Below, piece after piece: positions 53,621-61,312 of a stretch of 64,000 bases of DNA. The first letter of the stretch is position 1, and every line of letters begins with the position of its first letter. Source of the stretch: Nocardia acidivorans NBRC 108247 (lineage in GTDB: Bacteria > Actinomycetota > Actinomycetes > Mycobacteriales > Mycobacteriaceae); contig NZ_BDAW01000006.1 in NCBI RefSeq assembly GCF_001625085.1, positions 86,902 through 150,901 on the forward strand. The letters run 5' to 3'. The notes under the pieces were generated by a model. That model was not told where the DNA came from. It did not search any database and worked only from the letters and a program-made list of their open reading frames with translations. The translations under genes and the position numbers were made by a program.

Positions 53621-54511
53621 TCAGTGCAGTAGTTCGCGCAGCAGGTCGGCGGTGCGCTGCGGCGGGCTGGCTACGATCGCCAGCTGGTCGGCGAGTTGCA
53701 GATACCGTTCGGTATTCGAGTGGCACGTGGTTCCGGTCATCTGCCGCACTCGAACCAGGTCCTGCAGGGTCGGATCGGCGAAGCGGAGATAGACGAACGC
53801 GTGCAGCGCCAGCACGGGGCCGTGCTGGTGATCCTCGAGTACCTGGATGTGCACATTCGGCAGGTCCAGGACATCGAGCAGGTGCTGAATCTGTTTGCGC
53901 CACACCGCGGATTCGCCGATCCGGCGGCGCAGTGCGGCGGCCTCCACGATCAGCCACACCTTCGGTGGCGCGGGTTCGGAAACCGGGTAGCCGCGCGCCA
54001 GGCGCGCGTGGAGTAGTCGATCGATTTCGTTGGATCCGAGCTCTTCGTGGGCGAATTCCAGGACCTCACGCGCGTAATCGGGTGTTTGCAGCAGTTCGGG
54101 GACGGTCGCCGGGTCATAGCCGCGCAGCAGCTCCAGGGGCTCCAGATCCAGCAGTTCGTCGAGACCGGAGTCCTCATTGCCCACGGTATCGGGCCACCAT
54201 GTCGCATCGGTCCGCAGGCGCTCGGCCCAGGCGCGGTACTTCGCGTGTTCGCCGGGCTCGATGCCGTAGAGCGGCAGCAGAATGTCCAGGTGTTCGGCGT
54301 GCAGGGTGGCCAGCCCGGCTTCGAACCTGCTGATCATGGAGACATCCATGTGCAGAGCCCGCGCGGCGCGCTTGCGCGGGACGCCGCTCTCGGTGCGAAG
54401 CCGGCCGATACTCGCGCCGAGGATGGCGGGCAAAGGCTTTGTCTTGGAAGAGGTTCGGCGGCGTTTCGACTGAATCGTCCGTTTCTGCCGCGGGTTCCGT
54501 GTGTTCAACAC
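53621..54511 (-). CDS. XRE-family regulator with DUF5753 domain
   Basis: About 296 residues from GTG 54511; the start is uncertain since no ribosome site is clear and the frame is open to 54622. The helix-turn-helix has IGRLRTESGVPRKRAARALH and VSMISRFEAGLATLH. The DUF5753 domain has LLRGYDPATVPELLQTPDYA, WLIVEAAALRRRIGES, NVHIQVLEDHQHGPVLALHA and LVRVRQMTGTTCHS. Such genes occur in many copies in actinomycetes, often next to a small partner gene, and act in development or toxin-antitoxin-like pairs. Partner here: the 55-residue membrane protein. Confidence 0.85.
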   Translation of the reverse strand: MLNTRNPRQKRTIQSKRRRTSSKTKPLPAILGASIGRLRTESGVPRKRAARALHMDVSMISRFEAGLATLHAEHLDILLPLYGIEPGEHAKYRAWAERLRTDATWWPDTVGNEDSGLDELLDLEPLELLRGYDPATVPELLQTPDYAREVLEFAHEELGSNEIDRLLHARLARGYPVSEPAPPKVWLIVEAAALRRRIGESAVWRKQIQHLLDVLDLPNVHIQVLEDHQHGPVLALHAFVYLRFADPTLQDLVRVRQMTGTTCHSNTERYLQLADQLAIVASPPQRTADLLRELLH

Positions 54512-54910
54512 GGAGCGAGTTTGGCACGCGCAGAAGGGGATTGATACCCGCTCAGCAAATTCTGTGTGTGCAAATGAGATTGCATATGTGCGCCGCACTG
54601 GCCGGTGAATCTGGTGGTACAAGGCGGATCCGGGGTCCGGGGATCTCCCGTGGCCGGGTGCGCGGCTGCTCGCCGACCCGGTCCTCGGCCGGCTGATCGC
54701 CCGCCGGCAACATCCTGGTAGGAGTGCGTGTGACGGTCGCTACGTCAAGAGTGCGGAATGCGGCTCCGACCGGCCGGGCCGGTTGATTCGCGAGGCGGCC
54801 CGGCTCGATAAGGTTCGCCTGCTTGCCGGGGTTGTCCGGGTGCTGGATAGAGTCACTCTGCTTGAACCGTCGGCTGCACAGCCCCCAGCCCTGCTCGAGG
54901 AGTACGAACC
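54512..54910. other. Gene-free stretch before the fumarase gene
   Basis: About 400 bp without a convincing gene. A short dyad ACCGGCC-G-GGCCGGT lies near 54766-54782. GAGG (54897-54900) precedes the fumarase start and is its likely ribosome site. Open frames on the minus strand across here continue through the fumarase gene and are antisense artefacts. Confidence 0.5.
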
Positions 54911-56587
54911 GTGACCGCGCCTGATTTCCTGTACTCGGATCTGCTGCCCACCGGTGCCGATGACACGCCGTATCGGCTGCTCACCACCGAGGGTGTCAGC
55001 ACGTTCGAGGCGAACGGGCGCAGCTTCCTGCAGGTGGAGCCCGAGGTGCTGCGGATGCTCACCGCGGAGGCGATGCACGACATCAGCCATTACCTGCGGC
55101 CCGCGCACCTCGCACAGCTTCGCAAGATCATCGATGATCCGGAGTCGAGCGGGAACGATCGGTTCGTCGCGCTGGATCTGCTCAAGAACGTCAATATCTC
55201 CGCGGGCGGCATTCTGCCCATGTGCCAGGACACCGGCACCGCCATTGTCATGGGCAAGAAGTCCGAGGGCGTGCTCACCGGGTCCGATGACGCGGAGTGG
55301 ATCTCGCGCGGTGTGTTCGACGCCTACACCAAGCTGAATCTGCGGTACTCCCAGCTCGCCCCCATCACCATGTGGGAGGAGAAGAACACCGGGTCGAATC
55401 TGCCCGCGCAGGTCGAGTTGTACTCGGACGCAGGCGATCCCGCGCATCCGGCGTACAAGTTCCTGTTCATGGCCAAGGGCGGCGGGTCGGCCAACAAGTC
55501 CTTCCTGTTCCAGGAGACCAAGGCCATCCTGAACCCGGATCGCATGCTGGAGTTCCTCGACGAGAAGATCCGCTCGCTGGGCACCGCGGCCTGCCCGCCC
55601 TACCACCTGGCGGTCGTCATCGGTGGCACCAGCGCCGAATTCGCTTTGAAGACAGCGAAATACGCCTCCGCGCACTACCTGGACAATATGCCGACCGAGG
55701 GTTCGATGTCCGCGCACGGCTTCCGCGATCTGGAACTCGAGGAGCAGGTCTTCAAGCTCACCCAGTCGTTCGGCATCGGCGCGCAGTTCGGCGGCAAGTA
55801 CTTCTGCCATGACGTGCGCGTGATCCGCCTGCCGCGCCATGGCGCGTCGCTGCCGGTCGCCATCGCGGTGTCCTGTTCGGCCGATCGCCAGGCACGGGCC
55901 AAGATCACCGCCGAGGGCGTGTTCCTGGAGCAGCTCGAACGCGAACCGGCGCAGTACCTTCCGGAGCAGACCGATGCCATCCTCGGCGGCGACGTGGTCA
56001 AGATCGACCTGAACCGGCCCATGTCCGAGATCCGCGACGAACTCTCGAAATACCCTGTGAAGACCCGTCTTTCGCTGACCGGTCCGCTGGTGGTGGCGCG
56101 CGATATCGCGCACGCCAAGATCAAGGAGCGCCTCGACGCGGGTGAGCCCATGCCGCAGTACATGCGCGATATGGCCGTGTACTACGCCGGTCCCGCCAAG
56201 ACCCCCGACGGCTACGCCTCGGGTTCGTTCGGCCCCACCACCGCGGGCCGCATGGACTCCTATGTCGATCAGTTCCAGGCCGCCGGCGGCTCGCACGTCA
56301 TGCTGGCCAAGGGCAACCGCTCGGCGCAGGTCACCAAGGCGTGCAAGGAGCACGGCGGCTTCTACCTCGGGTCGATCGGCGGACCCGCCGCGCGACTCGC
56401 CCTCGACTGCATCAAATCCGTCGAAGTTCTCGAATACCCTGAGCTCGGCATGGAAGCCGTCTGGAAGATCGAGGTCGAGGACTTCCCCGCCTTCATTGTC
56501 GTGGACGACAAGGGCAATGACTTCTTCGCCGAAACATCCAAGCCGATCGCCCTGCGCGTCCGCGAACGGTCCAAGGAACGAGTCTGA
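54911..56587 (+). CDS. fum: Class I (iron-sulfur) fumarate hydratase
   Basis: Cytosolic TCA-cycle enzyme of 558 residues that interconverts fumarate and malate with an oxygen-sensitive [4Fe-4S] cluster. It has [20 protein letters not shown] (first cluster cysteine), [60 protein letters not shown] and, in the C-terminal domain, [20 protein letters not shown] with [20 protein letters not shown]. Both N- and C-terminal domains are in one chain, as in FumA/FumB. GTG 54911 is the start. The VanY-like gene follows after 17 bp. Confidence 0.95.
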   Translation: MTAPDFLYSDLLPTGADDTPYRLLTTEGVSTFEANGRSFLQVEPEVLRMLTAEAMHDISHYLRPAHLAQLRKIIDDPESSGNDRFVALDLLKNVNISAGGILPMCQDTGTAIVMGKKSEGVLTGSDDAEWISRGVFDAYTKLNLRYSQLAPITMWEEKNTGSNLPAQVELYSDAGDPAHPAYKFLFMAKGGGSANKSFLFQETKAILNPDRMLEFLDEKIRSLGTAACPPYHLAVVIGGTSAEFALKTAKYASAHYLDNMPTEGSMSAHGFRDLELEEQVFKLTQSFGIGAQFGGKYFCHDVRVIRLPRHGASLPVAIAVSCSADRQARAKITAEGVFLEQLEREPAQYLPEQTDAILGGDVVKIDLNRPMSEIRDELSKYPVKTRLSLTGPLVVARDIAHAKIKERLDAGEPMPQYMRDMAVYYAGPAKTPDGYASGSFGPTTAGRMDSYVDQFQAAGGSHVMLAKGNRSAQVTKACKEHGGFYLGSIGGPAARLALDCIKSVEVLEYPELGMEAVWKIEVEDFPAFIVVDDKGNDFFAETSKPIALRVRERSKERV

Positions 56588-56604
56588 GTAAGGGAGAGCG
56601 CCGC

Positions 56605-57417
56605 ATGCGCGTTGGGCACCGGATGGAACTGCCGAGCAAGTCGAGAACACTTGCCGCACAGGAGAACCCGGTGGTCGGCGACGTGGTGGACATGGACCGG
56701 TCGGCGCTCGGTGTGGTTGTTCCGGAACCGGAGTGGCGACTCGGCGGCGCGGGTAGGACCGCCGTCGTTTCGTCGGCGGGCCAGCGGTTCGAATTCGGCG
56801 CAGGGGTTGTCGCCGAGACATCGGTCGTACCGCATGGGCGGCCTGCGCGTGGGGCGTCCCGAGCGGCTGTTGTCGCGCTGATCGCGGGGGTCGGGCTCTT
56901 CGCGACCGGCCTTCCGGCCGCTTCGCCGCTCGCGCACGCGGCACCCGAGGGTGTTGCGGTCGCGCCCGGATTCCCGCTGTCGGAGTCGGCGGTCGGTGGC
57001 GAAGGGGCGCTGCTGCCGTCGGCCTCGGCGATCGCGGGGGAGACGGAGGGGCTCGATCCCCTGCTGGCCGCCGCGTATTCGCAGGCGTCGGAGCAGGCGC
57101 GCGAGGAGGGCGTGACCATCTGGATCACCTCCGGCTACCGCTCGCCCGCCGAACAGCAGGCCATGTGGGAGGACGGGATTCGGCAATACGGCAGTCCCGA
57201 GGCCGCGCGCCGGTGGGTGCTGCCGCCCGAGGAGTCCACCCATGTCTCGGGTAAGGCCATCGATGTGGGTCCGCGCGCGGGCGCACAGTGGTTGGAGGAC
57301 AACGGAAATCGGTGGGGCCTGTGCCGCACCTTCGACAATGAATGGTGGCACTTCGAGCTGGTGACCGTCCCCGGAGCGTCGTGCCCGGCACGACTACCCG
57401 ATGCGAGCGTGCGCTGA
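56605..57417 (+). CDS. VanY-like D,D-carboxypeptidase (peptidase M15B)
   Basis: Protein of 270 residues. A cytoplasmic or disordered N-terminal 85 residues is followed by a hydrophobic anchor (AAVVALIAGVGLFATGLPAA), then the zinc peptidase domain (about 150-265): WITSGYRSPAEQQAMW, STHVSGKAIDVGPR (HxxxxxxD zinc ligands) and NEWWHFELV (His ligand). It would trim D-Ala from peptidoglycan stems outside the membrane. GGGAGAG precedes ATG 56605. Spacing suggests cotranscription with fumarase, although the functions differ. Confidence 0.88.
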   Translation: MRVGHRMELPSKSRTLAAQENPVVGDVVDMDRSALGVVVPEPEWRLGGAGRTAVVSSAGQRFEFGAGVVAETSVVPHGRPARGASRAAVVALIAGVGLFATGLPAASPLAHAAPEGVAVAPGFPLSESAVGGEGALLPSASAIAGETEGLDPLLAAAYSQASEQAREEGVTIWITSGYRSPAEQQAMWEDGIRQYGSPEAARRWVLPPEESTHVSGKAIDVGPRAGAQWLEDNGNRWGLCRTFDNEWWHFELVTVPGASCPARLPDASVR

Positions 57418-57518
57418 AAAAGGACCGGACACCCTGTTGTCCGCTTGTTCACCGCTGTGCGTACGCCGCTTCTTCGGCATTCTGGGGTTCGGCACATTTC
57501 TAGCTACGGAGGCAATGG

Positions 57519-57794
57519 GTGGTCCGGCAACAACAGCATTCGAGGCATAACAGCATCGGCAGGCAGCGCCCGCCGATCCGCTCGCACCGCCTCACCCACC
57601 CCGCCCGCACCCCCCGCACCGCCCGCGAAGCCGTCCTCACCCCCGGCTGGCTCGCCGTAGAACTCCCCACCGCCGTTCTGCTGGCCATCTTCGTGGGCAC
57701 CGGCTGGCTCGGCTACGCCCAGCCCTCCGGCACCCCCGCCCAGCCCCGCCCCGCCGTGGTCGTCCCCGCCGACCACCCCCTTCCCGGCCGCTGA
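57519..57794 (+). CDS. Small single-helix membrane protein
   Basis: 91 residues from GTG 57519, with CGGAGG six bases upstream. The basic N-terminus (RQRPPIRSHRLTHPARTPRT) is followed by one membrane helix (LPTAVLLAIFVGTGWLGYA) and a short Pro-rich tail. Not a recognised family. A hairpin with a short T-run follows its stop codon, which supports a real transcript end here. Confidence 0.55.
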   Translation: MVRQQQHSRHNSIGRQRPPIRSHRLTHPARTPRTAREAVLTPGWLAVELPTAVLLAIFVGTGWLGYAQPSGTPAQPRPAVVVPADHPLPGR

Positions 57795-57828
57795 CCCCGG
57801 GCACAGACCCCGCAACCCGTTCACCCCT

Positions 57829-57856
57829 TCGCCCTGCCGACCGACCGGCAGGGCGA
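57829..57856 (+). terminator. Intrinsic terminator
   Basis: TCGCCCTGCCG (57829-57839) pairs perfectly with CGGCAGGGCGA (57846-57856) and is followed by TTTC. The remainder of 57857-58048 contains only the upstream region of the phosphoesterase. Confidence 0.72.
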
Positions 57857-58048
57857 TTTCGACGTGCATGCGCTCAGACAGGGGCCCACTCGACGTTCAC
57901 CAGCGTCTTGACGTGCACGTTGAGGGAATTTCGGGGGCTGGTGGCGCTGTGTCGTATTGGCAACTGAGCTGTCATGTTGCGGGACACCGGCGTTCAATCC
58001 GTAAACGTACCGTTGGGTAACAGCAGTTTGCGGCGGACGGAGATTGTC

Positions 58049-59440
58049 ATGCTGGATCCGCGACTTCGGACATTGTGGCTGGCCAATGCGGCCGCGGGGG
58101 CCGCGGCGGTGGCCGTGCGGGCGCAGCGGCCGGTGTTCGCGAGCTATGGGGCTCGGGTGCAACGCAATTCGCTCACCGTTTCGGATTTGGAAGTGGTCAC
58201 CGTCACCGATACCTCGGTGATTCTGACCTGGACATCGCGGAGCCGGAATCGGGCGGGGCGGTTACAGCCCGCGACGGCCGATACCGAGGTGCGGTTCGGG
58301 CCCGCGGACAGCACCGGGCCGCTGCCGGTGCGGTTCCTCGAAACCCTGCCCACCGCTTTCCATTACGCGGAGATCACCGGGCTGGAACCGGGGCGGGCCT
58401 ATCGATTCGAGGCGTATTCGCGGGGGTGCCGGGCCATGCCCGCGCGGACGCTGGTGACGCGGCGGCACGGCGCGCCGGAATCGACCGGGATCGTCACCAC
58501 GCTGGTGCCGCCGCCGGGGCGGTTGTTGCGGACCATCGCGCTGGCGAACGATTTGCATCACGGGGAGGAGTACAGCGGGCTGCTGCCGGGAGGCTTCGTG
58601 GAGGGGCTGCGTGATGACACCGAGCGCTATCCGGAGTTCATGCTGGGCGCGATGCTGGAGGATCTGCGCGAATCAGGCAGGGGCGCGGACCATCTCGTCG
58701 CCGCGGGGGATTTGACCGACTCCGGGACCCGGGAGCAATCGCGGGGGGTGCGGGCGCAATTGGACACCTGGGGCGAACTCGGGCGCGACTACTTCGTCTG
58801 CCGGGGCAATCACGATATGCCCCCGCGCGACGAGGCCGATCACTGGGGCGAGGTGTTCTACCCGTATCAGCAGCTCGGCGAATTCGCCCTGGGCGGACTG
58901 CGGCTGGTGGGACTGGACACCACGCGACTGCGCGGGGGCGGCGGCACGCTGAGTTTCCCGCAGCTGGCGCACCTGCGGGATGTGCTGCACGCCGATCCGG
59001 AGCGTCCGACGCTCGTATTCGGTCACCACCCGGTCACGACGCACGCGGCGATAAGCAACCCGGGCGGACCGGGTTTCGTGCTCGACAGGGCGAATGCGGC
59101 GGCAATACACGCCCTCTACCGATCGGCCCCGGGCGTCTTCCTGCATCACAGCGGTCATACGCACCGAAATCGCGTCACCCGCGCCGATTCCGGCATTCCG
59201 GTCGAATTCCTGGAAGTGGCGGCGGTCAAGGAGTATCCGGGCGGGTACATGCTGGTGCGCCTCTACGAGGGCGGGTACATGGCGAACTTCTACAAGACCC
59301 GGTCCGAGCGGGCGCGGCGGTGGAGCACCCGCACCCGTCGGCAGTATCTGGGCATGCATCCCGATCATTCGCTGGGCAGCTGCGCCCATCGCAATCACGT
59401 TGTGCTGCGCGATTTCTCAGGGCTGACCGGCGTGATCTGA
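58049..59440 (+). CDS. Calcineurin-like metallophosphoesterase with fibronectin-type N-terminal domain
   Basis: 463 residues from ATG 58049 (GGAG 8 bases upstream; an in-frame ATG at 57974 has no such site). A hydrophobic or signal-like segment lies at 8-35 (LWLANAAAGAAAVAVRA). A beta-sandwich domain, as in purple acid phosphatases, spans about 45-140 (TSVILTWTSRSR, ITGLEPGRAYRFEAYS). The dinuclear-metal domain has LANDLHHGEE, VAAGDLTDSG, CRGNHDMPPR, VFGHHPVTTH and HHSGHTHRN. It probably acts outside the membrane. Substrate unknown. Confidence 0.87.
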   Translation: MLDPRLRTLWLANAAAGAAAVAVRAQRPVFASYGARVQRNSLTVSDLEVVTVTDTSVILTWTSRSRNRAGRLQPATADTEVRFGPADSTGPLPVRFLETLPTAFHYAEITGLEPGRAYRFEAYSRGCRAMPARTLVTRRHGAPESTGIVTTLVPPPGRLLRTIALANDLHHGEEYSGLLPGGFVEGLRDDTERYPEFMLGAMLEDLRESGRGADHLVAAGDLTDSGTREQSRGVRAQLDTWGELGRDYFVCRGNHDMPPRDEADHWGEVFYPYQQLGEFALGGLRLVGLDTTRLRGGGGTLSFPQLAHLRDVLHADPERPTLVFGHHPVTTHAAISNPGGPGFVLDRANAAAIHALYRSAPGVFLHHSGHTHRNRVTRADSGIPVEFLEVAAVKEYPGGYMLVRLYEGGYMANFYKTRSERARRWSTRTRRQYLGMHPDHSLGSCAHRNHVVLRDFSGLTGVI

Positions 59441-59454
59441 ACCCCGGCAAACCG

Positions 59455-59492
59455 CCGAAACCGCCCGGAGCCGAGGCTGCGGGCGGTTTCGG
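59455..59492. terminator. Convergent terminator
   Basis: CCGAAACCGCCCG (59455-59467) and CGGGCGGTTTCGG (59480-59492) form a perfect 13-bp stem between the phosphoesterase stop and the convergent membrane-protein stop. Confidence 0.75.
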
Positions 59493-59507
59493 GTGCCGGG
59501 AGTGGGA

Positions 59508-60680
59508 TCAGTCGACGTCGGTTCCCCCGTTGCGGGCGCGGGCCGCGGCGCGAGCGCGGCGACGGGCGGCCTGGAGTTCGGCGAGCTCCTGCTCCAGGGT
59601 TTCGGCGATACGGAACTGACCGGTGTCGTACACATTCAGCGGCGGCATGCCGTCGTTGGGCTCCGAATGATTCTCCGGCTCGGCGGTTTTGGCCGATTTG
59701 GTGGCCGAAGTCCGTTCTTCCTTCTTCGGCACGGGCTTGGGCGACGGCTTGACCGGCACCGGATCCGGGGTGCTCTCCACCACCTGCGCGGCCTCGGCCT
59801 CGGGGGCGGCGGTGAGCGCCGGGGTGGGCGCGGCCATGGTCGGCGCGGGCCCGGTCGGACGGGTCGGCCAGGTGACCATGCTCGGCAGCGTGCGGCGAAT
59901 CGTCTCGGCCGGATCCGGCAGATCCCGGATCTGATCGGTGGCGCGGACGATGGCCAGCCCGTACCGGGCGCTGGCGGCATTGTGGATCAGCAGTGCGACG
60001 CCGATCATCACCGGGGCGATGGCGTGCACCGAGACGTCGTACCAGCTACCGATTTTCAGGTACGGATAGGTGTTCAGCGTGACCGTCAGGCCCAGCAGCG
60101 CCACCTCGGCCGCGACGACCTGCTTGGTGCTGTCGATGACACCCCACTCGGCGACCTTATTGGTGCCGATCATGATGATCACGAGACAGACGCTGATCAT
60201 GCCCTCGAGCAGATAGCTGAACCAGAACAGCGGATCCGAGGCGCCACCGGGAGCGATATTGTGCTGGACATTGACCGCGGACCAGAGCATGCCCGCCGCG
60301 ACCACACCCGCCAGCGCGCGCAGCGACCACGCGCGATGCTTGTACAGCGAAGCCAGTTTCGCGTGCGGGCTGGATTCGCGCCGCTGCGCGGCGATCGCCT
60401 TGCGGGCCATCAACAAGTCCCGAATGTCGGCCTTCTCGATTTCTTCGGTGGTCTGCCGGGCGCGGTCAGCCGTGGCGGCCGCGGCCTCGACTTGTTTCAG
60501 GCGCTGGGCGCGATCCTCATCGCGAATGCGCTCGGCTAGCTCGCGCTCGGCTTTGAGTTCGTTCTCCGAGAGCGCTTCGGTGAGGGCGGGATCGAACTGA
60601 TAGGCCAGGCGTCCGCGGGCCTTCTCGACCCGCTTCGCGAGGACGGAGACTTCGTCCTCGAGCGGATGTTCGATCGTCAT
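59508..60680 (-). CDS. Four-helix membrane protein with coiled-coil and Pro-rich ends (DUF2637-like)
   Basis: 390 residues from ATG 60680; the frame is open to 60800. A charged coiled-coil N-terminus (about 10-90; LSENELKAERELAERIRDED) is followed by four hydrophobic segments (about 110-245; RALAGVVAAGMLWSAVNVQH, LEGMISVCLVIIMIGT, AAEVALLGLTVTL, IAPVMIGVALLIHNA), then a Pro/Thr/Lys-rich tail and a final basic helix (ELAELQAARRRARAAARARN). The membrane part resembles DUF2637 (Spd/spread-like) proteins of actinomycete plasmids and integrative elements; this likeness is tentative. No enzymatic motif. Confidence 0.6.
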   Translation of the reverse strand: MTIEHPLEDEVSVLAKRVEKARGRLAYQFDPALTEALSENELKAERELAERIRDEDRAQRLKQVEAAAATADRARQTTEEIEKADIRDLLMARKAIAAQRRESSPHAKLASLYKHRAWSLRALAGVVAAGMLWSAVNVQHNIAPGGASDPLFWFSYLLEGMISVCLVIIMIGTNKVAEWGVIDSTKQVVAAEVALLGLTVTLNTYPYLKIGSWYDVSVHAIAPVMIGVALLIHNAASARYGLAIVRATDQIRDLPDPAETIRRTLPSMVTWPTRPTGPAPTMAAPTPALTAAPEAEAAQVVESTPDPVPVKPSPKPVPKKEERTSATKSAKTAEPENHSEPNDGMPPLNVYDTGQFRIAETLEQELAELQAARRRARAAARARNGGTDVD

Positions 60681-60853
60681 CGGGTCCCCCGTCCCGGGAG
60701 TTTCGATGGCTGACAGGTGAACTCGATAGGGATCGGCACGGAAAACATTTCTAGTCGATACACCGCCATTGGCGAAACTGTTGATTTGCCGATACACCAA
60801 TCCTTACGGCGTGGCGCGCCGCGACACGCGTAATCCGATGGGACACGGGGTGT

Positions 60854-61210
60854 TTACCAGGTCCGTTCCAGACCGACTGTCAAGGAGGCGTGCCGTAGCG
60901 GTGTCCAGGCGGCTGGACGGCGCGCGACGGTGATTTCGGTGACGATCAGGGCGAGCACGGCGAAACCGGTCATGGCGTGCCAGCTCTGCCGCGCGGGGGT
61001 GCGGGAAGCGTCCGCTGAGTCCAGCGCGCCGGGCATCGTGGCTATCGGCGAGCCGATGATGGCGACGCCGAAAGCCCGGCCGATTTGTCGGGAAGTCATT
61101 GCGACACTTGATGCCACGCCCGCCCGCGAAGCCGACAGTCCGGACACGGCGGGCGCGGGCGCGCTTGCCGGGGGCGGTGCGGGTCTCGGAGACGAGGCCG
61201 ATGGCCGAGG
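60854..61210 (-). pseudogene. C-terminal remnant of a DHA2 MFS transporter
   Basis: The last 100 or so residues of an EmrB/QacA-type exporter: RAGVASSVAMTSRQIGRAFG, VAIIGSPIA, ADASRTPARQSWHAMTGFAV, ending at TAA 60854-60856. These match the helices 13-14 region of the family (GVASAVNNTSRQVGGALGVA). The remaining 380 residues are missing; the frame runs directly into the GGATCC-type repeat at 61214-61247. The gene has been cut off at or near that repeat. Confidence 0.75.
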
Positions 61211-61213
61211 GGC

Positions 61214-61247
61214 GTGGATCCCGGCCGGAAGCACGCCGGGATGACGG
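61214..61247 (+). repeat. Dispersed GGATCC-type repeat, copy 3
   Basis: GTGGATCCCGGCCGGAAGCA then CGCCGGGATGACGG, matching the heads at 3201 and 42593-42626 (minus). It lies exactly between the truncated MFS gene and the end of jetC. It lacks the long tandem array of the other copies. The 65 bp up to 61312 hold nothing else. Confidence 0.75.
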
Positions 61248-61312
61248 GTCGCGCGCTGCCGTGCCGGGTGCGGCTGTCTGGTTACGGCGATTGCGGTGGC
61301 GGGGCACCGGTT

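Noticed and set aside
54740..56944. Minus-strand open frame of 734 codons
   Set aside because: Antisense to the class I fumarase gene, whose protein is unmistakable; no ribosome site or motif.
57504..57869. Gly-rich minus-strand frame of 121 codons
   Set aside because: Antisense to the small membrane protein with a clear ribosome site; low-complexity composition is typical of a shadow.
60804..61307. Alternative minus-strand frame over the MFS remnant
   Set aside because: Composition is Arg-rich; the overlapping frame gives recognisable MFS sequence.
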